Below are positions 33,566-42,113 of a stretch of 64,000 bases of DNA, piece after piece. The notes beneath the pieces were generated by a model. The model ran no database searches, was not told the origin of the DNA, and saw only the letters and a list, made by a program, of their open reading frames with translations. Source of the stretch: Haloprofundus marisrubri (GTDB lineage: Archaea > Halobacteriota > Halobacteria > Halobacteriales > Haloferacaceae); assembly GCF_001469955.1 (NCBI RefSeq), contig NZ_LOPU01000029.1:248001-312000 (forward strand). Direction: 5' to 3'. A program made the position numbers and the translations under genes. The stretch's first letter is position 1, and the number at the start of each line of letters is the position of its first letter.

Positions 33566-33840
33566 ACCCTCCAAGGTTGTGTCGAAAGTAAAAGTCGTAC
33601 CGGTGTTTGGTGTGAGATAACATACGATGTACATCTCGAATGTCACCGTATTCGAACACCAGAGAAAGGACCAATACACCGGTATCAAAGCGCTTTTTGT
33701 CAGACTGAGTGCCTCTGGGGCAGTCACATCGCATTTTAGTTATCACGGGCTACGAGTGTGATTTCGTCTTCAATCGGGCTTTGAGAAGTCAATCTCCACT
33801 CGCAACACACCGAGATTGAACAGCGATGCTTACCAGAGGT

Positions 33841-33898
33841 TGCAATTCTATTTAGGATCGCTATTCTGCAATTGTAGTTCTATACTGGCCGTGCAATT
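33841..33898 (+). promoter_or_regulatory. Three evenly spaced TGCAATT repeats upstream of the Fic gene
   Basis: The 7-mer TGCAATT begins at 33841, 33867 and 33892, giving spacings of 26 and 25 nt, close to two and a half helical turns. The repeats end about 15 nt before the TATA-like box of the Fic gene. They look like operators for a multimeric DNA-binding protein. The Fic protein itself has a C-terminal winged helix, making autoregulation likely; this is inference. Confidence 0.6.
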
Positions 33899-33913
33899 CC
33901 AAAAAAGGCGATA

Positions 33914-33925
33914 ATTTTTTAATTG
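33914..33925 (+). promoter_or_regulatory. TATA-like box of the Fic gene
   Basis: The run ATTTTTTAATTG is centred about 27 nt before ATG 33946. This spacing predicts transcription from the start codon itself and supports that ATG over the TTG at 33937. Confidence 0.6.
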
Positions 33926-33945
33926 GTAGTGCCTATTTGGACGTA

Positions 33946-35217
33946 ATGATCGACGGTTACGACCTCCCACCAAATGCACCTGGACAGTATCTTCCACTCC
34001 GTGAGGACCAACGTCTCCCGAAAGCATACTTCCCAGACAAACTCCCACCCAGGCTTGATCTCTCTGATGAGGTTATCGTTGAACACGGACGAGCAATGTG
34101 GGCGCTTGGTCGTCTCGAGGGATTGGGCAGCGAGATTGACAACCCTGGTGCAGTATTCAGCTCGTTCGTTTACAAGGAAGCAGAACAGTCTTCGCGAGTT
34201 GAAGGTACCGCCGTCACAGTCTCCGACATATACCGTTACGATGTGGATCAACTAACGTTCCGAGAATCTGCAGAGAATGACTACGAGGCCGATGTCGGGG
34301 AAGCTCGGAACTACATCCACGCGCTTGATGAGGCAGTATCGTATCTGCGCACAGCAGGGTTCAATCGCTCCAGTCTCACCGTTGAACTGATAAAGCAACT
34401 CCACAGGAAATTGCTTGAACAAGGTCGTAGTGATGACGAGGACCCGCTACCTGGACAGTTTCGTCCTGGGTTTGCTGTCATCGAGGAGGACATCCCACGT
34501 GGGTTTGGAACGCGTGTCCGGTTCGTGCCTCCCAAACCAGATACTGTTGTGGGTCTGATGGAGGATCTTCAACGCTTTATACAGGGAGGCAACTCTCTGC
34601 CCACATTGATCGACGTAGCTGTCGCTCACTACCAATTTGAGACGGTCCATCCATTCAAGGACGGTAACGGCCGTGTCGGCCGCATCCTCGTCGTTCTAAT
34701 GCTTATCGCCGGTGGGTTGCTTCACTACCCATTGCTTTCTCTAAGCGCCTATATCGAACGTCGTCGCACCGAGTACACAGATCTTCTTTTAGCTGTAAGT
34801 GAGGAGGGCAAGTGGGATGAGTGGCTCCTCTTTTTCCTCCGAGGAATCCGCGAACAAGCTGAAGAAGCATTTGTACGGGCAAAATTGCTCATTAACACAC
34901 GTCAGAAATACGTGACCGAATATGCTGAGCAACCGAAGTCGGTTCGGAGTCTTGCTCTCTCGTTGTTTAAAGATCCATACTTCACGGTTAGAGAAGCAAG
35001 CGAACGAATTGATGTCGTCTACCAGACTGCGAACAACGCTGTTGATCGCTTAGAAGCAGACGGGGTCGTTACGGAAATCACCGGAAACAAACAGAACCGC
35101 GTATTCAGAGCAGAAGAAATAATGGATCTCGTAGAACGTCCTGCAAAGGGTCTGCCTGACGCGGCAGAACTCATCGATGTTGAACACGCGTGGAACCTTC
35201 CCGATAGACCACTTTGA
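33946..35217 (+). CDS. Fic-domain AMPylator with internal inhibitory motif and C-terminal winged helix
   Basis: A 423-aa Fic protein that probably transfers AMP to a target hydroxyl. The Fic motif HPFKDGNGRVGR starts at His235 and is complete. An N-terminal segment (S82 to G87, SSRVEG) fits the inhibitory motif S/TxxxE(G/N) of class II Fic enzymes, so activity should be held off by the glutamate E86. Residues about 335-400 form a winged helix (REASERIDVVYQTANNAVDRL, then EADGVV). Three TGCAATT repeats upstream may be its operators. It has no obvious partner gene, so it looks like a self-inhibited single-gene toxin or regulator. Confidence 0.9.
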   Translation: MIDGYDLPPNAPGQYLPLREDQRLPKAYFPDKLPPRLDLSDEVIVEHGRAMWALGRLEGLGSEIDNPGAVFSSFVYKEAEQSSRVEGTAVTVSDIYRYDVDQLTFRESAENDYEADVGEARNYIHALDEAVSYLRTAGFNRSSLTVELIKQLHRKLLEQGRSDDEDPLPGQFRPGFAVIEEDIPRGFGTRVRFVPPKPDTVVGLMEDLQRFIQGGNSLPTLIDVAVAHYQFETVHPFKDGNGRVGRILVVLMLIAGGLLHYPLLSLSAYIERRRTEYTDLLLAVSEEGKWDEWLLFFLRGIREQAEEAFVRAKLLINTRQKYVTEYAEQPKSVRSLALSLFKDPYFTVREASERIDVVYQTANNAVDRLEADGVVTEITGNKQNRVFRAEEIMDLVERPAKGLPDAAELIDVEHAWNLPDRPL

Positions 35218-35269
35218 GACTCGCACAGAATACAAATTCAAGAGAATGTGGCACCCTCCTTGGTGTGGG

Positions 35270-35713
35270 TTAGTTCGACTCGATGAGACGGTCTCTGCGG
35301 GCGTCTTCGATGTCCTCGAGCGTTTCTGTCTCTAGTAGTTGTTCGACTTTGCGTTCGAATTGTGCTTCAGTCAGTTCGCCTTCTGCATAGCGACGCCGAA
35401 TTGTCTCAAGTGGGGTTTCAGCGGGCGTTGCTGCTTTTGTAGGAGTCTGTGATTCTGTGTCGGGAGTCGACGATGTGTTTGTCTTCGACCTCCACGACCC
35501 GGACTGTTGCCAGTCGTCGTATTCTTCGTCGTCGTATTCTTCGTCAAAGATCATACTCACGACTGGGATAAACACAATATATCCGAAGAGGAGAGCACCG
35601 ATCCACCAACTGTGACCGATGAGCAAGAGCGAAAGCCACACACCGGTGACGAGTGTGGAGGCGATTCCAGTTGCATTTTTTCGTATCCGTTCTGCGGGGG
35701 AACTATTTGTCAC
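35270..35713 (-). CDS. Membrane protein with SHOCT domain
   Basis: A 147-aa protein. Two helices (about 14-34 and 37-55) are followed by a Glu/Asp/Tyr-rich segment (EEYDDEEYDDW), a Thr/Pro linker, and a C-terminal SHOCT motif (ETIRRRYAEGELTEAQFERKVEQLL). SHOCT domains act as short oligomerising modules in membrane proteins. The gene is convergent with Fic. Its function is unknown. Confidence 0.82.
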   Translation of the reverse strand: MTNSSPAERIRKNATGIASTLVTGVWLSLLLIGHSWWIGALLFGYIVFIPVVSMIFDEEYDDEEYDDWQQSGSWRSKTNTSSTPDTESQTPTKAATPAETPLETIRRRYAEGELTEAQFERKVEQLLETETLEDIEDARRDRLIESN

Positions 35714-35756
35714 AGAGGATATCTATAACACTTGTTAAAAAATGAATTGTATGTGG

Positions 35757-36422
35757 TTATCGTGAGGGTGACGTCGCAGTTGAGATGAGTTTTGATTCAG
35801 CTTTCCGGAGATGCTCGGCCGCCGTGCTAGGCGAGCATTCTAACACCGCAGCGATATCCTTCGTATTAGATTTCCGTGGTACTTCGTAGTATCCGAGTTC
35901 AACAGCAACATCGACGGCCTCGCGCTGGCGTCTACTCAACTGTGTCTCCAGAACGGCAGCCATCGAAGTTAGTCCACTGATTTCCTCTATCGTTACGTCA
36001 ACTACGTCGGGCACACTCTCAACTGCGTGTTGAATTTCGCTATCTGGACCGAAAACGGAGAACGTCACTGTCCCATCTTCGTGATACCGTATGGGTGGGA
36101 CAACTACTAGCCCACCATGTGTGATCGGGCCAAAGAGGTCACTCAACTCATTAGTGGTTGCATCCCGGATATAGACGTAGAAGGCGTCTGCTCCAGCCGT
36201 TTCAATATCGTAGTCGAGCACCTCCGGAATATCTGCAATGGCGTTCTCAAAGGCAGCAGCATCACCGACAGCGAAGTGAAGAATCCCGAATGCGTCGCCA
36301 GTGTAGTTCCATTGGAGGGCGGTTGCACGCTCGATGAAGGGGGCGTTCGCCCACAGGTCATACATCGGGTGGATGTCGGCCTCACGCCCACCTGCGGTGA
36401 TTCGGACCCGTAGATGCTTCAT
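35757..36422 (-). CDS. Bacterio-opsin-activator-type HTH regulator
   Basis: A 221-aa regulator from MKHLRVRITAGGREADIHPM; a start at 36446 would add 8 residues. The first 150 residues form the Bat-type sensor region and the end holds the HTH_10 helix-turn-helix (LSRRQREAVDVAVELGYYEV, then NTKDIAAVLECSPSTAAEHLRK). Such regulators control membrane, redox and light-response genes. It is divergent from the reductase-like gene at 36508, whose expression it could control. Confidence 0.86.
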   Translation of the reverse strand: MKHLRVRITAGGREADIHPMYDLWANAPFIERATALQWNYTGDAFGILHFAVGDAAAFENAIADIPEVLDYDIETAGADAFYVYIRDATTNELSDLFGPITHGGLVVVPPIRYHEDGTVTFSVFGPDSEIQHAVESVPDVVDVTIEEISGLTSMAAVLETQLSRRQREAVDVAVELGYYEVPRKSNTKDIAAVLECSPSTAAEHLRKAESKLISTATSPSR

Positions 36423-36507
36423 AGCCGGGGTGACCAGACCAGTCAAAATAAACCCCTCCCATGGGTCCGGCAGCAGCGACTCAGCTCACCACACAGAATA
36501 TGTGTGT

Positions 36508-37503
36508 ATGAAGGTGTTCATCACGGGCGCAACAGGTGTTCTCGGTCGGCGACTCGTAGCCCAACTCACCACTCACGGCCACGAAGTAGTTGGACTTGTA
36601 CGCGATGATGCAGGAGCCGACCTCGTAGAACAGAATGGGGCCATTGCACGATACGGAGATGTCCTTGACCCCGAGACACTACGACAAGCGATCGACGACG
36701 ATACTGAAGTCATCGTCCATGCTGCGACAGTCATTCCAAGGTCACCAAAGCCCAGCAAGGACGAATGGGCGCAGAACGGTCGTGTCCGAAAAACGGGGAT
36801 GCAGAATCTGCTCGAAACCGCTCCCAGTGAGTTGAAGCAGGTGTTGTTTCCGAGTGTGGTGTGGGTTGCGCGTCAACCTGATGGGTCTTGGTTCGATGAG
36901 ACCGCTGACCGATATCCAGATAGAGCCACACAGTCTGCCGCAGAAGTCGAGAGGCTCCTCCAGTCACGTGCAGCAGTCGACGATTTCGAGGCAGTGATTC
37001 TTCGGTGTGGGTTCTTCTATGCAGCAGATGCTAGAGACACCCGACTCTGGGGAGAGAAACTCCTTGAAGGCGAACTCCCCATTGTCGGTGGTGGGCTGCT
37101 TGGCCAACAGGATGCGAAACTTTCGTTTGTGCATGTTGACGACGCAGCATCGGCGTTCGTTGCAGCTATCGAGGCTAACGCGAATGGTCTCTATCACGTC
37201 GTTGACGACGAACCAGTGAGCGGAGCCGCGTTCTTCGAGCGGCTGGCGGAGTTGTTGGATGCTCCAGAACCACGTCGGATTCCGGGCTGGCTCGCCCGGC
37301 TCTTCATCGGAAAGGTCAACGTCAACGGATTCACGAGTCCGATGCCAACGACGAACGAGAAAATCAAGACCGAACTTGACTGGCAACCAGCATACCCTTC
37401 ATTCGAGGAAGGCCTCAAGCAGGTGGTTGAGAGCTGGCAGACCAACGGAACAGTCACCGGCTCACGTGAAGAGTCAATCACTGAAACAAAAATCTCGATA
37501 TAG
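36508..37503 (+). CDS. NAD(P)-binding atypical SDR (epimerase-like)
   Basis: A 331-aa protein from MKVFITGATGVLGRRLVAQL, with the Rossmann motif at residues 6-12 and HAAT near 73. The region where the catalytic YxxxK would lie reads WFDETADRYPDRATQSAAEV and lacks the Lys spacing, which is common in atypical, NmrA-like or non-catalytic members. It may act as a redox sensor or use another catalytic arrangement. Divergent from a Bat-type regulator. Confidence 0.82.
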   Translation: MKVFITGATGVLGRRLVAQLTTHGHEVVGLVRDDAGADLVEQNGAIARYGDVLDPETLRQAIDDDTEVIVHAATVIPRSPKPSKDEWAQNGRVRKTGMQNLLETAPSELKQVLFPSVVWVARQPDGSWFDETADRYPDRATQSAAEVERLLQSRAAVDDFEAVILRCGFFYAADARDTRLWGEKLLEGELPIVGGGLLGQQDAKLSFVHVDDAASAFVAAIEANANGLYHVVDDEPVSGAAFFERLAELLDAPEPRRIPGWLARLFIGKVNVNGFTSPMPTTNEKIKTELDWQPAYPSFEEGLKQVVESWQTNGTVTGSREESITETKISI

Positions 37504-37634
37504 AGCGTAGTGACGTGGCATTCGATACTCTCAACGGTTCAATCGTACGCTGGCGATGTTGCGGACGATGCACAATCAAAAACCAGCGTCTTCCTTTTTG
37601 GCATATGACAACAGTAAGCAAGCCAGCAGCCCCA

Positions 37635-37835
37635 TTAGTCACTATATCGATCATATGCGATCATCGTTCCAATGAGCGTCGTGAAGAACACGAACACAAC
37701 AATAGCTCTAGAGGGAGTTCTCGGCTCAGCACTTCCTCCAACAAAAAAGATTGCAACCATACCTACAACCAGAGCAGCCAACAAAGAGAGAATATAGATT
37801 TTGAATCCTCGAGCGATATCTGCCCTTTGAGCCAT
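37635..37835 (-). CDS. Small two-TM membrane protein, 66 aa
   Basis: The protein MAQRADIARGFKIYILSLLA... has helices near 12-33 and 43-61, with a short polar turn (GSAEPRTPSR) between and the ending AYDRYSD. The compact frame and polar ends support a real gene. Its function is unknown. Confidence 0.65.
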   Translation of the reverse strand: MAQRADIARGFKIYILSLLAALVVGMVAIFFVGGSAEPRTPSRAIVVFVFFTTLIGTMIAYDRYSD

Positions 37836-37914
37836 ACATTCACTTCATTCTACTCACTCTTCAAGAGGAGGAAACCTCTTACAGTACCAGAACAATCGTA
37901 GGACTGTCCTCTCC

Positions 37915-38787
37915 ATGTCCTCGATACTACTGGTAGCAGGCATTGTCCTCCTCCCCATCGCAGCATTCGCAACCGTCTACGGTCGTCGTCAACACCGAAA
38001 AAGTACGCTCATCAAGGATACCGAGACAACTGACGTTCGAGATATCAAAGAGGAAGGCCTCGTCGAACTCAAAGGCACCGTACGCGAAGACGACACCTTC
38101 GACTCCCCGATAAAAGGCGAACAGAGCGTGCTCTCAGCATGGGAAGTCGAAGAATGGAACGAGACGGGTGACTCCGAGATGTGGGAGACACGTGCCGAAG
38201 GCATCTACGCAACTCCGTTTGGTCTCGATGACGAAACTGGGTACGTCCGCGTTGAGGTCGGCACCCACGTGAAAGACGCCTCGACAGGCACAGGAATCGA
38301 CGAGATCCAGATCGGCCCGATTAACTTCGACCGATATCTCTCGAATGGCGTTTCCGTCGACAATCTCCTCGCGTCACTCAGCAGTTTCTCCGTCGAAACC
38401 ACTGTCCGACCGGACACTGAGCCTCCCGAACGCATCAAAAACTTCGTTCAGGGAGAATCTGGAGTCACCACGCAGACCGACTCGATTACCAACATCATCG
38501 ACTTTGGAAACGCCCACGGTGAACGTCGCTACTACGAAGGGACGCTTGGTCCCGGCGACGACATCTATCTCCTTGGGCAAGTTCGCGCCAGCGAAACCGC
38601 AACACATCCACTGAAACCCGACGACGTCGTTATCACCCCGCCAGAGGACGGCCAGTTCATCATCTCCGATAAGCCCGAGTCCGAACTCGCAGATTCGTTC
38701 AGTACGTACAAATACGCGTACGCTGGTGCGTTGATAGCGGCTGTCTCTGGTATCGCCGCCCTCGCCATCGGCGCGGGCGTCGTGTGA
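37915..38787 (+). CDS. GIDE-like membrane protein
   Basis: A 290-aa protein with an N-terminal helix (residues 3-23), a soluble domain of about 220 residues and a C-terminal helix (about 266-289). The soluble domain has the pattern of the GIDE region of MULAN-type proteins: LVELKGTVRE, the DSPIKGEQSVLSAWEVEEW segment, and YYEGTLGPGDDIYLLGQV near the end. Prokaryotic members lack the RING finger and their role is unknown. A hairpin unit (38802-38826) follows the stop codon and may end the transcript. Confidence 0.8.
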   Translation: MSSILLVAGIVLLPIAAFATVYGRRQHRKSTLIKDTETTDVRDIKEEGLVELKGTVREDDTFDSPIKGEQSVLSAWEVEEWNETGDSEMWETRAEGIYATPFGLDDETGYVRVEVGTHVKDASTGTGIDEIQIGPINFDRYLSNGVSVDNLLASLSSFSVETTVRPDTEPPERIKNFVQGESGVTTQTDSITNIIDFGNAHGERRYYEGTLGPGDDIYLLGQVRASETATHPLKPDDVVITPPEDGQFIISDKPESELADSFSTYKYAYAGALIAAVSGIAALAIGAGVV

Positions 38788-38801
38788 GCAAACTGCCGGT
38801 C

Positions 38802-38826
38802 AGTAACCCACGACTGAAGTCGTGGG
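38802..38826 (+). repeat. 25-nt hairpin unit, copy 2
   Basis: AGTAA followed by CCCACGACT GA AGTCGTGGG equals 4570-4594 read on the minus strand. It lies 14 nt after the stop of the GIDE-like gene, in the same orientation to the gene as copy 1. Being alone, with no transposase nearby, it is either a short mobile unit or a shared terminator. Confidence 0.65.
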
Positions 38827-38926
38827 CTTCCTCCTTGCATCTGTGTGAGCGAGCGAACGGAAGTTCGAGGAAGACAAGCGAACCTATTTCAATATCTGTT
38901 TGTTTGCAGTCACATGTTAGTAGTTC

Positions 38927-39373
38927 ATGGCTGTCAGTCACCTCCTCCCAGTAGGGATTTTTCTTGGACTGTAGTTCGCAATAAGTACTCTCTGCGCACC
39001 GGTTTTTGCGAGTAAGAGCTGTCGACGACTCCTCAACGCAGGCCCATCTAACCACGCTGTCGCAAACTACCTTGCGGGCATCGGAGTTCTCACTCTCGTC
39101 CATGTCGCGCTTGTTTTTGGTGGCGGACTATTCAGTGGCTTCTTTGGAATTCAAACACCGCTGTGGGCGCTCACTGCAACGCTCATCGCCGCCGGGGGCA
39201 GTTGGATAGTCACTGGCTTCGTGCTACCATACTATGGCTTCTGGGAGCCCTCTGGTTCAGGCTTCGATGGACGAATCATTCTGGGTCTTACGGCCATCTG
39301 GTACGTCGTCTGCACAGTTATCCTCGGCGTGGTCTTCGTGTTTGCGTGGTTTGTCGCATTCTACCCTGGGTAA
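38927..39373 (+). pseudogene. Four-TM membrane protein gene interrupted by one in-frame TAG
   Basis: ATG 38927 opens MAVSHLLPVGIFLGL, then TAG at 38972-38974, then an unbroken frame of 132 codons to TAA 39371: FAISTLCAPVFASKSCRLLN, then helices around GIGVLTLVHVALVFGGGLFS, WALTATLIAAGGSWIVTGFV and ILGLTAIWYVVCTVILGVVF. The downstream part has no ATG or GTG until deep in the protein. Codon use and hydrophobic pattern show recent coding function. The simplest reading is a nonsense mutation in a membrane protein gene; recoding is less likely. Confidence 0.6.
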
Positions 39374-39420
39374 GACCTTCCCCGTAACGAGCGACGAAAA
39401 TCTCTCTCGTGAGTGGAGTT

Positions 39421-39516
39421 TCACGGAAGGTAGGTGGCGAGGAAGTTGACAATGCGGTCAAGTCGTTCGTTGATCTGGTTTTCTGGATTGTCTTCTTCGT
39501 CGGAGTCGGAGGACAT
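39421..39516 (-). CDS. Micro-protein, 31 aa
   Basis: The frame encodes MSSDSDEEDNPENQINERLD followed by RIVNFLATYLP: a strongly acidic start, then a short amphipathic helix. It is complete with ATG and TGA and lies between convergent neighbours. The acid-then-helix pattern is typical of haloarchaeal micro-proteins, but the short length limits confidence. Function is unknown. Confidence 0.45.
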   Translation of the reverse strand: MSSDSDEEDNPENQINERLDRIVNFLATYLP

Positions 39517-39582
39517 CACTCGAAATACAGGGCATTTGACTAGATAGTTTCTTCGCTGGGGTCTGACACTCAATGACCATGA

Positions 39583-40458
39583 TCAAGACCGGTACTGACG
39601 GACGCGACAGCACTCGTCAAGGTCAAAAACGAGCGAATCGTCCTCGAGTTCGACCGTGAGTTCGAGAGAGCTATAATCACTGTCCAAGTATTCAACGTCA
39701 CTCGCGCGAGCCAAATCATGTGGTCCGAGTTGTGCGTCTATTGGATCCAACCCATGGTCGATGTACAGTGTTTCAATCGCTGGGTGGCCAAGGACAGTAT
39801 GTGCAACGGGGAGTGGGTACGTGAGCCAGCAGGCGTCGCAAGCGACTGTTGCATATGGAACGTCGTCAAGTAAGTACGAATCAGGGATGGATTCACCTGG
39901 ATACGAGATGCCAGCAGTGCCCCAGCACTGTGGGCAGACTCCATTACGAAAGAGTCGGACGTCGCACGCGTGTTTTTGCAGAGTAATTTTGATGATGTCT
40001 GAAAGTGGTCGGTCAGTTGCCGCTCGAGGAGGGAGTGGATATGCAACTGCAGCGCCGTGGGTGGGGCATCCGACGTACAGGTGATGGTCTTTGTAGGTTG
40101 CAAGAAGCGTGTCATCACAGTGTGGACACTGGTAGTCTGTTTGCTGTTCTTTGATTTTGACTGACGTGTCGGTGTAGGTCCCGGCTCGGATTGCGGAGGC
40201 AATTTTGAGGGCAGCTACACGGGGACGATACTGGCCGTCGATTTTCCGGACGAATTGATCTTGAAGTTCTGTGAGGTGGTAGCTGAACCGGCTGGTGTCT
40301 TTGATCCCGACTTTTTCGCGCAGTTGTGAGAATGTGGGCCACTCTGCGGTCCATGCGTCGGTGTAGTGGTCTGCGAGCGCGAGCAGGATTCGAATACGGG
40401 TTTCATCAGTTAAAACGGCATATGTGTCCTCGTGGGGTTCGTCTCCAGGGTCCGCCAT
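39583..40458 (-). CDS. Winged-helix regulator with zinc-binding C-terminal region
   Basis: A 291-aa protein. Residues about 12-95 form an ArsR-like winged helix (AVLTDETRIRILLALADHYT, then RFSYHLTELQDQFV). Two pairs of cysteines follow, YQCPHCDD near 110 and CPQCWG near 176, with VACDACWL near 208, giving zinc-ribbon-like sites in a beta-rich ligand domain. Regulators of this plan are frequent in haloarchaea but uncharacterised. It is divergent from a CPBP protease gene, with 110 nt between, and may control it. Confidence 0.83.
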   Translation of the reverse strand: MADPGDEPHEDTYAVLTDETRIRILLALADHYTDAWTAEWPTFSQLREKVGIKDTSRFSYHLTELQDQFVRKIDGQYRPRVAALKIASAIRAGTYTDTSVKIKEQQTDYQCPHCDDTLLATYKDHHLYVGCPTHGAAVAYPLPPRAATDRPLSDIIKITLQKHACDVRLFRNGVCPQCWGTAGISYPGESIPDSYLLDDVPYATVACDACWLTYPLPVAHTVLGHPAIETLYIDHGLDPIDAQLGPHDLARASDVEYLDSDYSSLELTVELEDDSLVFDLDECCRVRQYRS

Positions 40459-40568
40459 GTAGAATGATTTGGGATTACCAGCGGTGTGGGTTTCGAATTA
40501 GATATCAATTTGTCAACTTAACAGTCATCCAGATAACACTTACAAGCAAAACACGAGTCTCCCAACCC

Positions 40569-41330
40569 GTGTCAGACCCAACCTCCACACCACCAACACA
40601 TGGTGACGAAACTGAACACACCAACAGTGGCATTGCACGCACAATAGCCGTCGTTGGCGGTCTAATCATAGCCACACTAATAGCAACCTTCACAACGGCA
40701 CTGGTGACAATCACCGTCATTGGCCGAGACGCAGGTACAACAACCACATTCGTCGCCAGCCTTCTCGGAACTGAACTCACATTTCTCCTTATCGGAGCCA
40801 TCTACCTCCACTTCCGCCCATCACACCGACTACTAACCAAGCTCCCAACCCGCGAAGCATCTCCAGTCCTCCTTATCGGACTCCTTTTGAGCTTCATTAC
40901 TGCCTTTCTCTCCATCGCAATCACTGACACGATCATCCCTGCGATCGAACTCTCACCCGGCTATGCCGAATACAGCCAACTCAACAGCGTAACCGGGACA
41001 GGACTTCTACTCGCAGCAATCCTCTCGCTGATAGTAGTCGGACCCGTCGAAGAGTTCTTCTTCCGAGGCGTGGTGCAAACTCGACTCCGCGAAGCCCTCA
41101 CTCCCGTAAGCTCGATTATAATCGCTGGCGCTGCATTCGCCCTCTTTCACGTCTATACCGTTGCATTGCTCGCGCCACCCGCTGCAGTACTCATCCACAT
41201 GTTAGCCTACTACACTTCGATGGGGATGATCTTCGGCTGGGTGTACCACCGAACAGAGACCCTCACTGCTCCAGCACTCGTCCACGGAGTATTCAACGCG
41301 ACCATCTTCCTCATTCCTCTGGTGGGCTGA
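40569..41330 (+). CDS. CPBP-family intramembrane metalloprotease, GTG start
   Basis: A 253-aa protein. The GTG at 40569 is preferred because it precedes the acidic, Pro/Thr-rich cytoplasmic start (VSDPTSTPPTHGDETEHTNS) and because upstream codons show no coding character. Eight or so helices follow. The catalytic motifs are VGPVEEFFFRGVVQTRLR, FALFHVYT and LVHGVFNA, which carry the Glu-Glu, Arg and two His of this family. Members act in prenylated-protein processing or bacteriocin-immunity-like roles. Confidence 0.85.
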   Translation: MSDPTSTPPTHGDETEHTNSGIARTIAVVGGLIIATLIATFTTALVTITVIGRDAGTTTTFVASLLGTELTFLLIGAIYLHFRPSHRLLTKLPTREASPVLLIGLLLSFITAFLSIAITDTIIPAIELSPGYAEYSQLNSVTGTGLLLAAILSLIVVGPVEEFFFRGVVQTRLREALTPVSSIIIAGAAFALFHVYTVALLAPPAAVLIHMLAYYTSMGMIFGWVYHRTETLTAPALVHGVFNATIFLIPLVG

Positions 41331-41435
41331 CACCATCACTACTTAAGATATCGGCGATGCCCGTTCTCGATGAAGAATCGTGCGTCTGTGAAGCAAACCC
41401 ATATTCTTAAGCATAGACCTGTGAAGAATCCCTGC

Positions 41436-42041
41436 ATGAACGTTTCCGCGAAGACGTCAACCCCCTCCACAGTGGACGCACTCGCAGTACAATCTGGGGC
41501 CGTAGGTCTCCTTGTGGTCTATGGGTCGTTGCTCGCTGCGATTGTGCTCTCACCGACCTTTGGTTGGACCACCAGCGCACTGTCAGACCTCGGTGCAGTC
41601 GATGCCCAGCGAATGTGGATTTTCAACGGTGGATTGATTCTTGGTGGGTTCTTGCTAGCGATTTTCGTCCGTGGAATCGTCGCACAGACCACGCATCGGA
41701 CCAAACAACTCGGGGCGATCGTCCTTGGAACCGCGTACGTTCTCAGTATCTTCGTGGGCGTCTTCCCACACCCGACGCCACTTCACAACCCTGTTGCGCT
41801 CACACAGTTCGCACTCATCCCGATTGGACTGTCGATTTATGCAATCGGAAGTCTCTCACAGGGAGTGTCGACGATGGGTCTTGCAGCCACCGTCCTTGCA
41901 CTCTCTGCTTTCGCAGGTGTCGGTTGGTTGGTGACAGTCGTCTCTGGGGGCTCACAAGGGATTGCACTCCCCGAACTCGTCGTCGTCGCCTCGCTCGATA
42001 TTTGGACACTAGGGATGCTGTTCCAGCGGGTCAAACGGTGA
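41436..42041 (+). CDS. Six-TM membrane protein, DUF998-like
   Basis: A 201-aa protein from MNVSAKTSTPSTVDALAVQS; an in-frame ATG at 41370 would add 22 residues. Six helices cover most of the protein, with the pattern SALSDLGAVDAQRMWIFNGG between helices 1 and 2 and VGVFPHPTPLHN in the middle, as in DUF998 proteins. The function of the family is unknown. It lies between two CPBP protease genes. Confidence 0.82.
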   Translation: MNVSAKTSTPSTVDALAVQSGAVGLLVVYGSLLAAIVLSPTFGWTTSALSDLGAVDAQRMWIFNGGLILGGFLLAIFVRGIVAQTTHRTKQLGAIVLGTAYVLSIFVGVFPHPTPLHNPVALTQFALIPIGLSIYAIGSLSQGVSTMGLAATVLALSAFAGVGWLVTVVSGGSQGIALPELVVVASLDIWTLGMLFQRVKR

Positions 42042-42113
42042 TCGACTACGAGGTCCAACTGCCGAGGATATGCATTGAATCTCAAACCTGATTTCGGGAA
42101 GATTCTGAGCTGT

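Larger units (their letters stand above)
33566..33945. other. Intergenic region upstream of the Fic gene
   Basis: The 380 nt carry no gene. Their last 105 nt contain three TGCAATT repeats and a TATA-like box, described separately. Confidence 0.6.

Noticed and set aside
38927-39373. Pyrrolysine or readthrough coding to explain the in-frame TAG
   Set aside because: No pyl gene is seen in the window and a nonsense mutation is simpler; kept only as something to check.
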